The notes beneath the pieces were generated by a model. The model saw only the letters and a program-made list of their open reading frames with translations, did not search any database and had not been told where the DNA came from. Made by a program: the position numbers and the translations under genes. This document shows positions 28,601 to 36,919 of a stretch of 64,000 bases of DNA, one piece after another (position 1 is the stretch's first letter; every line of letters begins with the position of its first letter). This DNA is from Thiothrix nivea DSM 5205 (GTDB lineage: Bacteria > Pseudomonadota > Gammaproteobacteria > Thiotrichales > Thiotrichaceae), in assembly GCF_000260135.1 (NCBI RefSeq), contig NZ_JH651384.1, positions 3,704,693-3,768,692 of the forward strand, given 5' to 3'.

Positions 28601-28784
28601 GGTGCGCAATACCGGGCCGGGGGATGCTTCCAGCGTGCGGGTGCATGACCTGTTGCCGCCTGGGTTGCTTTTCCATCATGCCAGCCCGTTAGGCGTGTAT
28701 GACCCGGCCAGCGGCGAATGGTCGGTGGGTTCGGTGGCAGCGGGTGATGTGGTAAGCTTGCAGATTACGGCGCAGGTGAAATAG
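25638..28784 (+). CDS. Secreted DUF11/SdrD B-like repeat protein
   Basis: A 1048-aa exported protein. A signal peptide (FVCLTVFTAPAYA) is followed by DUF11-like conserved-repeat domains (GLLVVKQVSNTQPLAGETFTY; NLDSVKWVKGALD). Two SdrD-B-type beta domains begin GVGDYVWFDSNGNGQPD and GGRVWFDGNGDGARDGDE, and a final DUF11 domain starts VDLTLTKVLDKPEVKRGE. It ends at the domain boundary, with no visible sorting signal, LPXTG or autotransporter barrel. The Asp/Asn-rich loops of the SdrD-B units suggest calcium binding. It ends 4 bases before the convergent glycoside-hydrolase-like gene. Surface adhesion or sheath function is inference. Confidence 0.82.
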   Translation: MYNHNNNRLATLALSLYLFVCLTVFTAPAYASDAGLLVVKQVSNTQPLAGETFTYTIRYRCAAINDLYCAAPTISDTIPSPLKIASYTPVGGNVAAASVSGKTLTWTLATPADNLPPGAPAGSLAAGSTGILKVQVKFPVCGSASPPAVVSNQASASSGGQTSQAAAPDVTVPAGIDAACPPSPPPPIGTFSKTGSADFIQPGGMERWSVKLPDSATAYTVTEQVPAGMQVQLATASNTPKVMAYPAVDCADDGVDNFHALNQPLHDWVQSEHDAGRGSNLLDASGNPTGCVATVLSTGLLVSSAKRLRWEVPAGSGAQSLDLRFVLDGAYVGEGVRNCAESSLHGIACAPDVPVLELGQPILSVSKTTPTGGVVSPDGSTVVYSVVGWKPVVAPAPASHDHVYRASAAVDELSGTGSGFLIMEDVLPAELDYLTGQGGNWWRVSVPTNKASSDQAACANPHFSRNLQTDGRVKLRWEFNGCQLPAGNADPALAVYFSTRIRTGIAAGTSISNSAWLSAGDHPLVHCANGADAGKSWQPLCRSSNTTFKVPELTNLDSVKWVKGALDAAYQRPPGIGQTTLDGQGSYRLEIRNTGNVTHTELEVEDVLPVPGDTGLVTGAARGSQWSAVLAGEPVLQRVTADGNVTAVPGSEITAGLPALVGDPSHLHLTWVPAGGLKPGEALRIEVPVRQQAGDAASGNVAWNSFAYTAEYFDTTTNTTETLLTTEPPKVGLARLDAMVFAGVGDYVWFDSNGNGQPDTGEPVVANASIRLYDGATLVAETVTDASGRYAFQGLVPGHAYSLQAEKDGEFPLLTMPVTTGVAGSFKDDADIAFSLPAALGGRVWFDGNGDGARDGDETAVVDIGVELRDASGNSIATSRTDAGGAYWFDDLPPGDYVLVFSGLPAGYEFTKLRASGDSQTDSDADGGGQTGVIHLLAGERLQGWDAGLVLAGAESGFSWGEEVDLTLTKVLDKPEVKRGELLTYTLTVRNTGPGDASSVRVHDLLPPGLLFHHASPLGVYDPASGEWSVGSVAAGDVVSLQITAQVK

Positions 28785-28788
28785 GGCG

Positions 28789-30396
28789 CTAATGGGCAAA
28801 GCGCAACAACGCCCGGAACTTGGGCGCTTCCCCTGATGGTTGGTTGATGTATTCCTTGACCCCCCAACTGCCATACGCCTGATAGGTGCGCGGGGCTGAA
28901 AATGCCACGAACAGGCTGTTGCCGGTGATTTTTTGCCAGCCTTCCAGAAACTCCACGTACAGCGCTTCCATCGGTTGTGCCCGGTTTGCGCCGATGTATT
29001 GTGGGTTGGGGAAATCGCGGGTGGAACGGGTTTTGCGGTCGACCAAATGCTGCCCGCCTTCGTAAGCAATCAATTTGACGCCGTATTGTTTGGCAATATC
29101 CGCATGTTTCTGCACCCTGTCGAGCACGTTGGCGATGGAATAGGCATTGCGGTCATCCTTGAGCAGGCGGAACACGTCCTCAGTGTTGCGCACCTCGCCT
29201 TGCTGCTTTTCATGCACGTAGAAATAGGGTGCAATCGCCAGCGCGTCGGTTTGCTCATAAGCCTTGTTGTAGCTGAGCAGGGTTTCGCTCAGTTTGGGGT
29301 AGGCAGCCCAACTGCCCAATACCCGCACCAGCCGCTTGGAGCCAGCGAATGCCTGTTGCCAGATACGGAATATTTCCAGCGAGCGTTTGACGTAATATTT
29401 GCTGCTGGCCTGCATCGGGTCGGTATCCAGTTTCTGTTGCAGCCCTATCTGGCGGGTGTATTGCGCTTGTGTGAAAGCCGGGTTCCAGGCTTCGTTGGTG
29501 TATTCGACGTAGGCTTTCAGGTGGGGGCGCAGGTTCTGGCGCACGTAGTCGGCATATTGCTTCACCAGATTGTTGTCGGCAGCATGGGGGATGTTGAACC
29601 AGGCGTCAGCATTCAGCTGGTTGACGAGCTTGACCATGACTTCCAGCGGTGCGCCCCGGCGGCCTTCCTTACCCGCCCAGGTGGCCTGTGACAGGCGCGG
29701 CATCTGTTCCCACGTACTCAGCGCGTTGCGGGTAATGCCGGACATGTTCATGAAACGGATGGTCTTGAACGGGCGCATGAATTCCAGGTAGTCGGGGTTG
29801 AACAGGATACTTTCATGGTAGGTTGCAAAGTCCCGGTAATCGCCATCGCACTGGCTGGCGCTGTTGACCCGATGGAACGGGTTGCTGGCGCAGATGCCGC
29901 CCGGCAGCAGTACGCGGATGTTGCGCAGGTAGTTTTCCGGGCTGGATTTGCTGATGGTCAGCGTGACCTTGAAATACTGGTCGCTTCCGGCCAGGATACG
30001 GATAATGTCTTTGCCGGGGGTGCGGCTCACAAGCTGGGCGTCGTCGCCGTACTGGATTTCGCCCTCGCCATCGTACAGCACGGTGTAGTTGCCTTCCGGC
30101 AGCGTGCCAGCCGGTAGCCAGTGCAGTAAGTTGGTTCCCGCCTGCCCGCCGTTGAGGTTTTGTGGCCAGCCATCGGCATCGTACTGGATATTGCCGCGTG
30201 TCAGTTTGCTGTCGGCTTCGTCAAAAGGCAGCGCCATTTTGAATAGATTGACGAAGGGGACACTGGAGTCTACCTGCATGACTTCGTTGGTGTTCATGCC
30301 CACTGGCAGGCGGGCGGCCAATGCGCTGGATGTGGTAGATATGAGACACAAAATGCAGAAAACCGCATGACAGGAAAATTTTTTTATTAATGCCAT
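28789..30396 (-). CDS. Exported glycoside-hydrolase-like protein
   Basis: A 535-aa protein with a clear signal peptide (MALIKKFSCHAVFCILCLIS, cleaved after SALA). I chose the start at 30396 because GGAA precedes it and the signal begins there; upstream in-frame starts at 30408 and 30474 lack this. Conserved features include SGITRNALSTWEQMPRLS, LNADAWFNIPHAADN and EYTNEAWN, in which E302 would be the acid/base glutamate of a clan A (TIM-barrel) hydrolase. This resembles uncharacterised cellulose- or polysaccharide-directed proteins. The substrate cannot be told. It is convergent with the DUF11 gene. Confidence 0.6.
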   Translation of the reverse strand: MALIKKFSCHAVFCILCLISTTSSALAARLPVGMNTNEVMQVDSSVPFVNLFKMALPFDEADSKLTRGNIQYDADGWPQNLNGGQAGTNLLHWLPAGTLPEGNYTVLYDGEGEIQYGDDAQLVSRTPGKDIIRILAGSDQYFKVTLTISKSSPENYLRNIRVLLPGGICASNPFHRVNSASQCDGDYRDFATYHESILFNPDYLEFMRPFKTIRFMNMSGITRNALSTWEQMPRLSQATWAGKEGRRGAPLEVMVKLVNQLNADAWFNIPHAADNNLVKQYADYVRQNLRPHLKAYVEYTNEAWNPAFTQAQYTRQIGLQQKLDTDPMQASSKYYVKRSLEIFRIWQQAFAGSKRLVRVLGSWAAYPKLSETLLSYNKAYEQTDALAIAPYFYVHEKQQGEVRNTEDVFRLLKDDRNAYSIANVLDRVQKHADIAKQYGVKLIAYEGGQHLVDRKTRSTRDFPNPQYIGANRAQPMEALYVEFLEGWQKITGNSLFVAFSAPRTYQAYGSWGVKEYINQPSGEAPKFRALLRFAH

Positions 30397-30601
30397 GATA
30401 AATTCCATGGGGAGAAAGCTAGTGGGTAAACTATAGCAGGATACGTGACTGCCATCACTTCTTCCGCTGCACATTCCTGAATAGAATGCGCTTGGCCAAG
30501 CGTCGATGGAACTTTTTGCTGCTGCTTGCCCCTAAGCGAAGGGACTTGAAATATCAGAATTTTCTAATATACTGGATGTCAGTTTAATTTGGGGAAAACA
30601 C

Positions 30602-31246
30602 ATGATTCGCTTGAAGCGTATTATTTTCATCATTCTGTGTGGATTTGCAGCGGCAAAGCCTGCTTTAGCGGCTGGGGATGGCTGTAGTTTGGCCGGTACG
30701 GTCAACAAAAGGGCGGAGGCGCACCAGGATTCCATCCAGAAATATGCTGACAAGTACGGCATCAGTTCCGATATGGTCAAGGCAGTGATTGCGATCGAGT
30801 CTTGCTACAACGCCCAGGCAGTTTCACCCAAGGGCGCGCAGGGGTTGATGCAGTTGATTCCGGCGACGGCAGAGCGTTTCGGCGTGGCGGATTCTTTCGA
30901 CAGCAATCAGAATATCCATGGCGGAACCCGCTACCTGAGCTGGCTGATGAAACGCTATGATGGCGACCTGTACAAGGCGATTGCCGCTTATAATGCTGGG
31001 GAGGGCGCGGTCGACAAGTACAAGGGCATTCCCCCGTATTCCGAAACCCAGCATTACGTGCGCCGGGTGCTGACCGTTTATAACCGTCTCAGCGGTCAGG
31101 CCGTGGCATTGCCGGTAGTCACGGCGTCTGTTGGGGGTGGGAAAACGTCAGTAAAACCAGAACAGAAAGCGTTGCCGGTTGGTAAGCCGGGTCGTGCTGG
31201 CTGGCAGGTCAACAAGATGAAAGCGCCGCACCTTTATAAGCATTGA
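30602..31246 (+). CDS. Soluble lytic murein transglycosylase (SLT family)
   Basis: A 214-aa exported SLT-domain enzyme that cleaves peptidoglycan glycan strands. A signal peptide (IIFIILCGFAAAKPALA) is followed by YGISSDMVKAVIAIESCYN, with the catalytic E66. The family motifs GAQGLMQLIPATA and AYNAGEGAVDKY follow. The last 45 residues are a basic tail (GKTSVKPEQKALPVGKPGRAG). The gene is divergent from the glycoside-hydrolase-like gene, separated by about 200 bases. Confidence 0.9.
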   Translation: MIRLKRIIFIILCGFAAAKPALAAGDGCSLAGTVNKRAEAHQDSIQKYADKYGISSDMVKAVIAIESCYNAQAVSPKGAQGLMQLIPATAERFGVADSFDSNQNIHGGTRYLSWLMKRYDGDLYKAIAAYNAGEGAVDKYKGIPPYSETQHYVRRVLTVYNRLSGQAVALPVVTASVGGGKTSVKPEQKALPVGKPGRAGWQVNKMKAPHLYKH

Positions 31247-31262
31247 GGGGAAACTTCAGCCC

Positions 31263-31352
31263 TTATGCCTGCGGTTCCTGCCAGTCAAAACCGACAATAT
31301 TACGGCTTGCCTTGCTGAATTCCATGCCAATCAGGAAAACGCGGTTTTCGCC
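31263..31352 (-). pseudogene. Detached C-terminal tail of a DUF1703-type protein
   Basis: Read on the minus strand this segment encodes GENRVFLIGMEFSKASRNIV followed by GFDWQEPQA and a stop. That is the conserved end of the AAA-ATPase/PD-(D/E)XK (DUF1703) family. It abuts the stop codon of the 584-aa gene in another frame and has no start of its own. It is the tail that the protein at 33540-34634 lacks, so the two parts were probably one gene split by a later event. Confidence 0.7.
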
Positions 31353-31353
31353 A

Positions 31354-33108
31354 TCAGCGCAACCTCACCGCCTCGACGCTTTCCCCATCCGTCACCACCA
31401 CCCACGCAGCCAGGTCGCGCAGGGCGGCCACATCGGGCAATTGCAAATAGCCCTCCACCTGCGCGATGCCTTCCTGTTTTTTTGCCTCCCAACCGTTGGC
31501 GGCATCGGCCTTTTTCCCTTTCTTGCAATACTTCAGTTCGATCAGATGCTGGAAGGGAATTTTCAGCGGGTTGCGCTCCAGCAGCAGGATGTCAGGGTAC
31601 TTGTGCCCCATCTTGCGCTCGCTGTGGATGAAATAGATCTGCGTCTGGTAAATCAGGGTGAGCAGGATTACCTTGAGGTGTTTCTCATCCATCTTCAGCG
31701 CATCGCGATTGGAAAGCAGTTGCATGACCCGCTCCAGTTCCGCCAGCAAAAGCTGCATGTCGGCATTCAGCGCCAGTTGTTCCACCGCCAGCCGTAACTC
31801 GTGGTTGGGTATGCTGATCTGGTTGCGCCGCTCCAGCTCCACCTTGAAATAATGGAAGTAAAACTCGCGGATGGCGTAGTTGGGGATCACGAAAATCTCA
31901 CCGGACAAGGTTTTACGGCTCAGGGTAATAAAGCCCATATAGGCCAGCAGGCTGATGAAATCATCGCTGTCAAAGCCCTTGTCAAACTCAAACTTGCGCC
32001 GTTGCGCCGCCTGAACTTCCCCGTTATTGATCAGCTCGTCCAGTACCGCGAAATTGTCGTTGCGGTTACCGATAGTGAACATGCCCATGATTTTGCCGTA
32101 GTCAGAGGCGATGTTCTCATCAAGCATGGGTTCGGGGTATTCGCAGCGCTTACGGTCAAAGCTGTCGACGAAATACAGCAGCATGTTAGCGTTGTACACG
32201 CTGTTATCCGCCTTCAGGTTGAAGCGGTAGCCATTGTACCAGTCACGGGTATCCGCCAGCAGCTCTTCTATGGATAACTGACAATGGTCAGCCAACGGTT
32301 GCAGCAGGCTGGTGACTTCCGCCTCGGTAAAGCCGATGGCCTCGTTGAAATCCTCGTGCAATGACAGGTTCTTACCAATATTGAACCCGCTGGTCATGCT
32401 GTCGAGCATGACCGGGGTCACGCCTGTGACAAACAGCCGATCAAGCACGCCACGCTGGGTCGCGGTTTTCAGGACTTCGTAGAAGCTGCGAACAAAGCCA
32501 CCTTTGCCCATGATCTGCTGGAACAGTTTCACATCATCAGCGAGGATGCTGTTGGCAAAGTGGTCATATTCGTCGATCAGCAACAGGATTTTCTGCCCTT
32601 TCAGCTCCAGCCATTCAATGAACTGCTGCATTTTGTCCGCCGGGGAAACCTTTTCCCACAGGGCCGTTTGGTAATGATCCGGATAGCGGTAGCGGTGCAG
32701 GAAAGTCCGCAGGTGCATCTCCACCTTGCTGGTAAAGCGTTGCAACACGGTATCGTGCCCGCCGTCGGTGTCGATCCCGCTGAAGTCCATGAACAATACC
32801 TGATAGCTGTTGCGCAACGGGGTGGGGTGCTGCCCGACATACAGCTTGCCGAACAGGGCATCAAATTCCGCGCGGTATTGCACATCGTAATAATGTTCCA
32901 GCATCGACAGGAACAGACTCTTGCCGAAACGGCGCGGGCGCAGCAGGAACAGGTGGCTACCCGCCGCCTCCAGCCTGGGGATGTAGCCGGTCTTGTCGAG
33001 GTAGACAAAACCCTCAGTGATCACTTTTTTGAAATTGCTTTCGCCGTAGGGCATTTTGGGGAACATGGCCGTATCCGTTTCACGGTTCTTGCTATAAGTG
33101 GCGGGCAT
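31354..33108 (-). CDS. AAA-ATPase-like/PD-(D/E)XK nuclease family protein (DUF1703 type)
   Basis: A 584-aa protein. An N-terminal AAA_ATPase_like domain begins MPYGESNFKKVITEGFVYLD, with the nucleotide-binding LLRPRRFGKSLFLS near residues 56-67 and Walker B ILLLIDEYDHFANS. The C-terminal nuclease-like domain shows YPDILLLERN and HLIELKYCKKG, giving D and ExK. The start at 33108 follows a strong GGAGG. Activity and target are unknown; this family is often present in many copies per genome. It lies between the detached tail (31263-31352) and a decayed copy of its own 3' end. Confidence 0.85.
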   Translation of the reverse strand: MPATYSKNRETDTAMFPKMPYGESNFKKVITEGFVYLDKTGYIPRLEAAGSHLFLLRPRRFGKSLFLSMLEHYYDVQYRAEFDALFGKLYVGQHPTPLRNSYQVLFMDFSGIDTDGGHDTVLQRFTSKVEMHLRTFLHRYRYPDHYQTALWEKVSPADKMQQFIEWLELKGQKILLLIDEYDHFANSILADDVKLFQQIMGKGGFVRSFYEVLKTATQRGVLDRLFVTGVTPVMLDSMTSGFNIGKNLSLHEDFNEAIGFTEAEVTSLLQPLADHCQLSIEELLADTRDWYNGYRFNLKADNSVYNANMLLYFVDSFDRKRCEYPEPMLDENIASDYGKIMGMFTIGNRNDNFAVLDELINNGEVQAAQRRKFEFDKGFDSDDFISLLAYMGFITLSRKTLSGEIFVIPNYAIREFYFHYFKVELERRNQISIPNHELRLAVEQLALNADMQLLLAELERVMQLLSNRDALKMDEKHLKVILLTLIYQTQIYFIHSERKMGHKYPDILLLERNPLKIPFQHLIELKYCKKGKKADAANGWEAKKQEGIAQVEGYLQLPDVAALRDLAAWVVVTDGESVEAVRLR

Positions 33109-33181
33109 GATGACCTCCGCAGTTGGGGTATGGCAGGCATTTTATCATGTTGAGGGGGCGGGGCGGGTAGCTGCGTTTTAC

Positions 33182-33372
33182 CTATTGTAACCGCACTACC
33201 TCCACGCATTCCCCATCAGTGACCAGCACCCACGCTGCCAAATCCTGCAGTGCCGCCACCTCCGGTAACTGCAAATGGCCCGCCACTTGTTCAGTGCCTT
33301 CCTGCTTTTTCGCTTCCCAGCCCTTGCCGACGTCTGTTTTGTTACTTTTCTTGCACTACTTCAGCTCAATGG
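33182..33372 (-). pseudogene. Decayed C-terminus of a second 584-aa-type DUF1703 gene
   Basis: On the minus strand this reads IELK, stop (TAG), CKKSNKTDVGKGWEAKKQEG and continues to VTDGECVEVVRLQ before a TAG stop. It aligns residue by residue with the C-terminal 62 residues of the intact neighbour (IELKYCKKGKKADAANGWEA to VTDGESVEAVRLR). The tyrosine codon has become TAG. The upstream body is missing. It is a truncated, inactivated paralogue lying as a direct repeat of 31357-31545. Confidence 0.75.
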
Positions 33373-33539
33373 CATCGCCCTGAAGATGGCGATGCGGGGT
33401 CACTACCCTGGCCTGCGCTTCAAACAAGGCTTGGGGCACTTGCTGAGCGTATTTGAAAAACGGCGGCTTGCAGGGCAGTACCCGACCGAAAAGCGCGGGG
33501 ATTATGCCTGGGCAGTTGTGAGGAAAGCCGGTTCGTTGC
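33373..33539. other. Unassigned segment between two DUF1703 remnants
   Basis: The 167 bases between the decayed tail and the truncated gene carry no recognisable domain. On the plus strand a frame reads RGHYPGLRFKQGLGHLLSVF and EKRRLAGQYPTEKRGDYAWA, which looks coding-like but has no start, no ribosome-binding site and no family I know. It may be a scrap of another gene left by rearrangement. Confidence 0.4.
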
Positions 33540-34634
33540 TCAGGCGCTGCGCAAATCCCCGGCGGCTGGCGCTGGAGCTGCGGCGGGTGCTGGCCTGGGT
33601 GCGTGCCTTCCTTCCAGTGCCTTGGCTGCGTATTGTTTGTCCTGCAACTGCCGCAGGGCGCCTTCCTCGCCGTCGATCACCTTGAACTCGAAGATGTACA
33701 CCTGTTTTTGCCCACTAGGCAGCTTGAAACGCAGGGTCAGGTCAATCCGCCCCCGGCTGCTGGCGTCTTCGGCAATAGCGTCAATGCCCAGCGAACACAA
33801 ATAGGCATACATCACCGCTGCGTAATACCCCTCGTATTCCGCAATCGGGTTTTTGCGGTAATTGCCGTTGGCAATGCTGGCAAACAAGGCCGTGAAACGC
33901 TGTTGCAAGGCGGCAAAGTCATTTTTCATGAATGCCTGATACACTGAATGGCGTTCCTGTATCTGGTCGGTCAGGTAGTATTCCAGCAGGTACTCATTCA
34001 GGCTGTAACGCACTTCCTTGTTGGGGTAGCCTAGGTGATAAAGCGGCGCGCCCCCAAACAGTGACTCTTCCTTACGGATGGTATGCTCATCACTATCCTT
34101 GATCACGGAATAGAAGTTACGCAGGCCATTGCGCATTTCCGCCGCGATTTCCGGCTCGGTAATGTTGTCGAGGATGGGCTTGTCGTATTCGTCGATCAGG
34201 ATAACCGCGCCCTGGCCATGCTGGATCTTGGCCTGACGGATCAGTTCAGCGAAACAACTGGAAACATCTTCCCTGTCTTCGCCCGCCAATTGCAGGTGTT
34301 CCTGGTTTTCCTTGAGGATGTGGCGGATGCGCCGATCCAATTCCGCGCGGTTGCGTAATACACCCGTCCCAAAACTGATGTGGATCACCGGGTATTTGAC
34401 CGACCAATCCCAATGGGGATGGATATGCAAACCCCGGAACAGCGCCTCATGGCCGGAGAAAACTTCCGCCAGGGTATTGATCAACAGCGATTTGCCGAAA
34501 CGGCGCGGGCGCGACAGGAAATAGTATTTCCCACTGCCCGTCAGTTTGAGGACGTGGGCGGTTTTGTCCACATAGGCGTAACCGCCTTCCAGGATGTCTC
34601 TCAGGGTGCTGATGCCAATGGGCAGTTTTTTCAT
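33540..34634 (-). CDS. Truncated AAA-ATPase-like/PD-(D/E)XK protein (DUF1703 type)
   Basis: A 364-aa protein starting MKKLPIGISTLRDILEGGYA (34634; an upstream ATG at 34658 is less likely). The ATPase loop FLSRPRRFGKSLLIN and Walker B VILIDEYDKPILDN are present. The nuclease part RIDLTLRF and VYIFEFKVIDGEEGALRQLQ is present as D and ExK. After ALEG the sequence changes to an Ala/Pro-rich run ending DLRSA, which does not fit the family. The expected tail is found detached at 31263-31352. The gene therefore seems 3'-truncated by an insertion. Whether the product still folds is unknown. Confidence 0.75.
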   Translation of the reverse strand: MKKLPIGISTLRDILEGGYAYVDKTAHVLKLTGSGKYYFLSRPRRFGKSLLINTLAEVFSGHEALFRGLHIHPHWDWSVKYPVIHISFGTGVLRNRAELDRRIRHILKENQEHLQLAGEDREDVSSCFAELIRQAKIQHGQGAVILIDEYDKPILDNITEPEIAAEMRNGLRNFYSVIKDSDEHTIRKEESLFGGAPLYHLGYPNKEVRYSLNEYLLEYYLTDQIQERHSVYQAFMKNDFAALQQRFTALFASIANGNYRKNPIAEYEGYYAAVMYAYLCSLGIDAIAEDASSRGRIDLTLRFKLPSGQKQVYIFEFKVIDGEEGALRQLQDKQYAAKALEGRHAPRPAPAAAPAPAAGDLRSA

Positions 34635-34767
34635 GGATGGTGTTCTGCTGCGTATCATACCCCTATGATAGCGTCCCCCCCCAGGATATGCCGTAACAGC
34701 GTGGCTGGGGAGCGTTTTTATCCTTTGCCAACAACTGGCCAGACAGGAGCTTTTCGCGCGTCCTGGC

Positions 34768-36849
34768 TCACCCCTTGCCCAACAGGTTCAGTAAACTGGC
34801 TTGCGCACTGACAGGCATTGTTCCTTCCCCGGGCTGTTGGCGCAGGTAAGCGCCATCCGCCTGCAACGCCCATGCTTGGGAATTGTCTTGCAGATGTAAC
34901 TCAAAAGCTTCGTGGATAATGCGGTTGCGCAGTGCTTTATCAAGAATCGGGAAGGCTACTTCCACCCGGCGGAAGAAATTGCGTGGCATCCAGTCGGCGC
35001 TGGAGCAGTACAGTTCTTCCTGCCCGTCATTGAGGAAATAGAACACGCGCGGGTGTTCCAGAAACCGCCCCATCACCGAGCGCACGTGGATGTTATCGGA
35101 AACGCCGGGGATGCCGGGGCGCAGGCAGCACACGCCACGCACCACCAGCTCCACCCTCACCCCTGCCTGCGATGCCTGGTACAGGGCGCGGATCACCTGT
35201 GGTTCAATCAGGGCATTCATGCGTGCGCGGATCAGGGCAATTTTACCGGCAAGGGCAAATTCCGTTTCCCGCTGGATCTTGCCCATGATGGCCTGATGCA
35301 GGGTGAAAGGTGATTCCAGCAGGTGTTTCAGGTCACGTACCCGCCCCAGGCCGGTCAGCATGTGAAAGACCTTGTGCACGTCTTCGGTAATGTCCGGCTG
35401 GCAGGTGAGCAGACCAAAATCGGTGTAAATCCGCGCCGTGCCAGCATGGTAATTGCCGGTGCCAAGGTGGACGTAACGGCGCAGGCATTCGCGTTCACGG
35501 CGTACCACCAGGCAGAGTTTGGCGTGGGTTTTGTAGCCAACCACACCATAGACCACATGCGCGCCCGCGTCCTGTAACTGGTTGGCGAGGCTGATGTTGG
35601 CTTCTTCGTCAAAGCGTGCGCGCAGTTCCACCACCACGGTAACTTCCTTGCCCGCACGGGCAGCGCGTACCAGCTGCTTGACCAGTTCGGATTGTTTGCC
35701 GGTGCGGTACAGGGTCATCTTGATGGCCAGCACGTCCGGGTCGTTGGCCGCCTGGCCGATAAAGTCCATGACGGTCTGGAAACTTTGATACGGGTGGTGC
35801 AGCAACACATCCTCGTAGCGGATGCGTTCAAACAGGTCGGGATGGTGTTCCATAACCGATGGGGCCGGGCGGAAGGGCGGAAAACGCAGATCCGGGCGGT
35901 CAACCAGGTCGGCAATCGCCATCAGGCGGTTGAGGTTGACCGGGCCGTTGACGTTGTACAAATCTTGCTCGCACAGATCAAACTGTTCCATCAGGTAGTC
36001 GATGCCTTCCTGTGGGCAATGGTCGGAAATTTCCAGCCGCACTACTGCGCCGTAATTGCGTTGTGGCAATTCGCCCTGCATGGCCTGCAACAGGTCTTCC
36101 ACCTCCTCCTCATCCACATACATGTTGCTGTTGCGGGTCAGGCGGAACTGGTAACAGCCTTGCACTTCCATGCCGGGGAACAGCCGGTCGATGAAGGCGT
36201 GCAGGATGGATGACAGGAACACGAAGCTGTTCGCGCTCGCTGCCATGTTTTCGGGCAGGCGGATAATGCGTGGCAAGGTGCGTGGTGCCTGCACAATGGC
36301 AGTATCAATTTCGCGCCCAAAGGCATCAGTGCCACGCAAGCCGACAATGAAATTCAGGCTCTTGTTGATGACGTTGGGAAAGGGGTGGGCAGGGTCTAGC
36401 CCCAACGGGCTGAGCAGCGGCATCAGCTCGCGGTCGAAGAAATCGGACAGCCATTCCCGTTGCCGTTCATCCCAGTGGTTACGGCGCACGAAGTGAATGT
36501 GTTCCTTGCGCAGCGCCGGGATCAGGATTTCATTAAGCACCTGGTATTGTTGTTCCACCAAGGCGTGGGCGGTGGTGCTGATCTGGCGTAAGGCTTCGGT
36601 GGGCGTTAGCCCGTCGGCAACGACCGAGGCAATATCCAGTTGCAGCTGTTGCTTGAGGCTGGCAACCCGGACTTCAAAAAATTCGTCCATATTGGCACTG
36701 GAGATACACAGGAAACGCAGCCGTTCCAGCAGCGGGACATCCGGGTCTTGCGCCAACTCCAGCACGCGCTGGTTAAAAGCCAGCAGGCTGAGTTCGCGGT
36801 TGATGTAATATTCCGGGCTATCCAACCTGTGTGTCGTGTTTTCCGTCAT
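34768..36849 (-). CDS. ppk: Polyphosphate kinase PPK1
   Basis: A 693-aa enzyme that makes polyphosphate from ATP. I placed the start at 36849 (MTENTTHRLDSPEYYINREL), preceded by AGGA; the longer open frame upstream has no family similarity. Motifs include NRELSLLAFNQRVLELA, FLCISSANMDEFFEVRVASL, the autophosphorylated histidine in GYKTHAKLCLV (near H442) and the C-terminal YCSSADWMPRNFFRRVE. The length matches the family. It is divergent from exbB across a 278-base region with a perfect inverted repeat. In sulfur-oxidising filaments PPK would feed polyphosphate granules; that link is inference. Confidence 0.96.
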   Translation of the reverse strand: MTENTTHRLDSPEYYINRELSLLAFNQRVLELAQDPDVPLLERLRFLCISSANMDEFFEVRVASLKQQLQLDIASVVADGLTPTEALRQISTTAHALVEQQYQVLNEILIPALRKEHIHFVRRNHWDERQREWLSDFFDRELMPLLSPLGLDPAHPFPNVINKSLNFIVGLRGTDAFGREIDTAIVQAPRTLPRIIRLPENMAASANSFVFLSSILHAFIDRLFPGMEVQGCYQFRLTRNSNMYVDEEEVEDLLQAMQGELPQRNYGAVVRLEISDHCPQEGIDYLMEQFDLCEQDLYNVNGPVNLNRLMAIADLVDRPDLRFPPFRPAPSVMEHHPDLFERIRYEDVLLHHPYQSFQTVMDFIGQAANDPDVLAIKMTLYRTGKQSELVKQLVRAARAGKEVTVVVELRARFDEEANISLANQLQDAGAHVVYGVVGYKTHAKLCLVVRRERECLRRYVHLGTGNYHAGTARIYTDFGLLTCQPDITEDVHKVFHMLTGLGRVRDLKHLLESPFTLHQAIMGKIQRETEFALAGKIALIRARMNALIEPQVIRALYQASQAGVRVELVVRGVCCLRPGIPGVSDNIHVRSVMGRFLEHPRVFYFLNDGQEELYCSSADWMPRNFFRRVEVAFPILDKALRNRIIHEAFELHLQDNSQAWALQADGAYLRQQPGEGTMPVSAQASLLNLLGKG

Positions 36850-36919
36850 AGCGGCATCCTGTTCCTGATTTTGTATTATTCCTTGCTGGTGGTGAACATA
36901 ACCGCATTGTGTTTCAACT

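Noticed and set aside
33275-33685. 136-codon plus-strand frame across the DUF1703 remnants
   Set aside because: It crosses three unrelated segments, including the decayed tail and the truncated gene, and has no ribosome-binding site.
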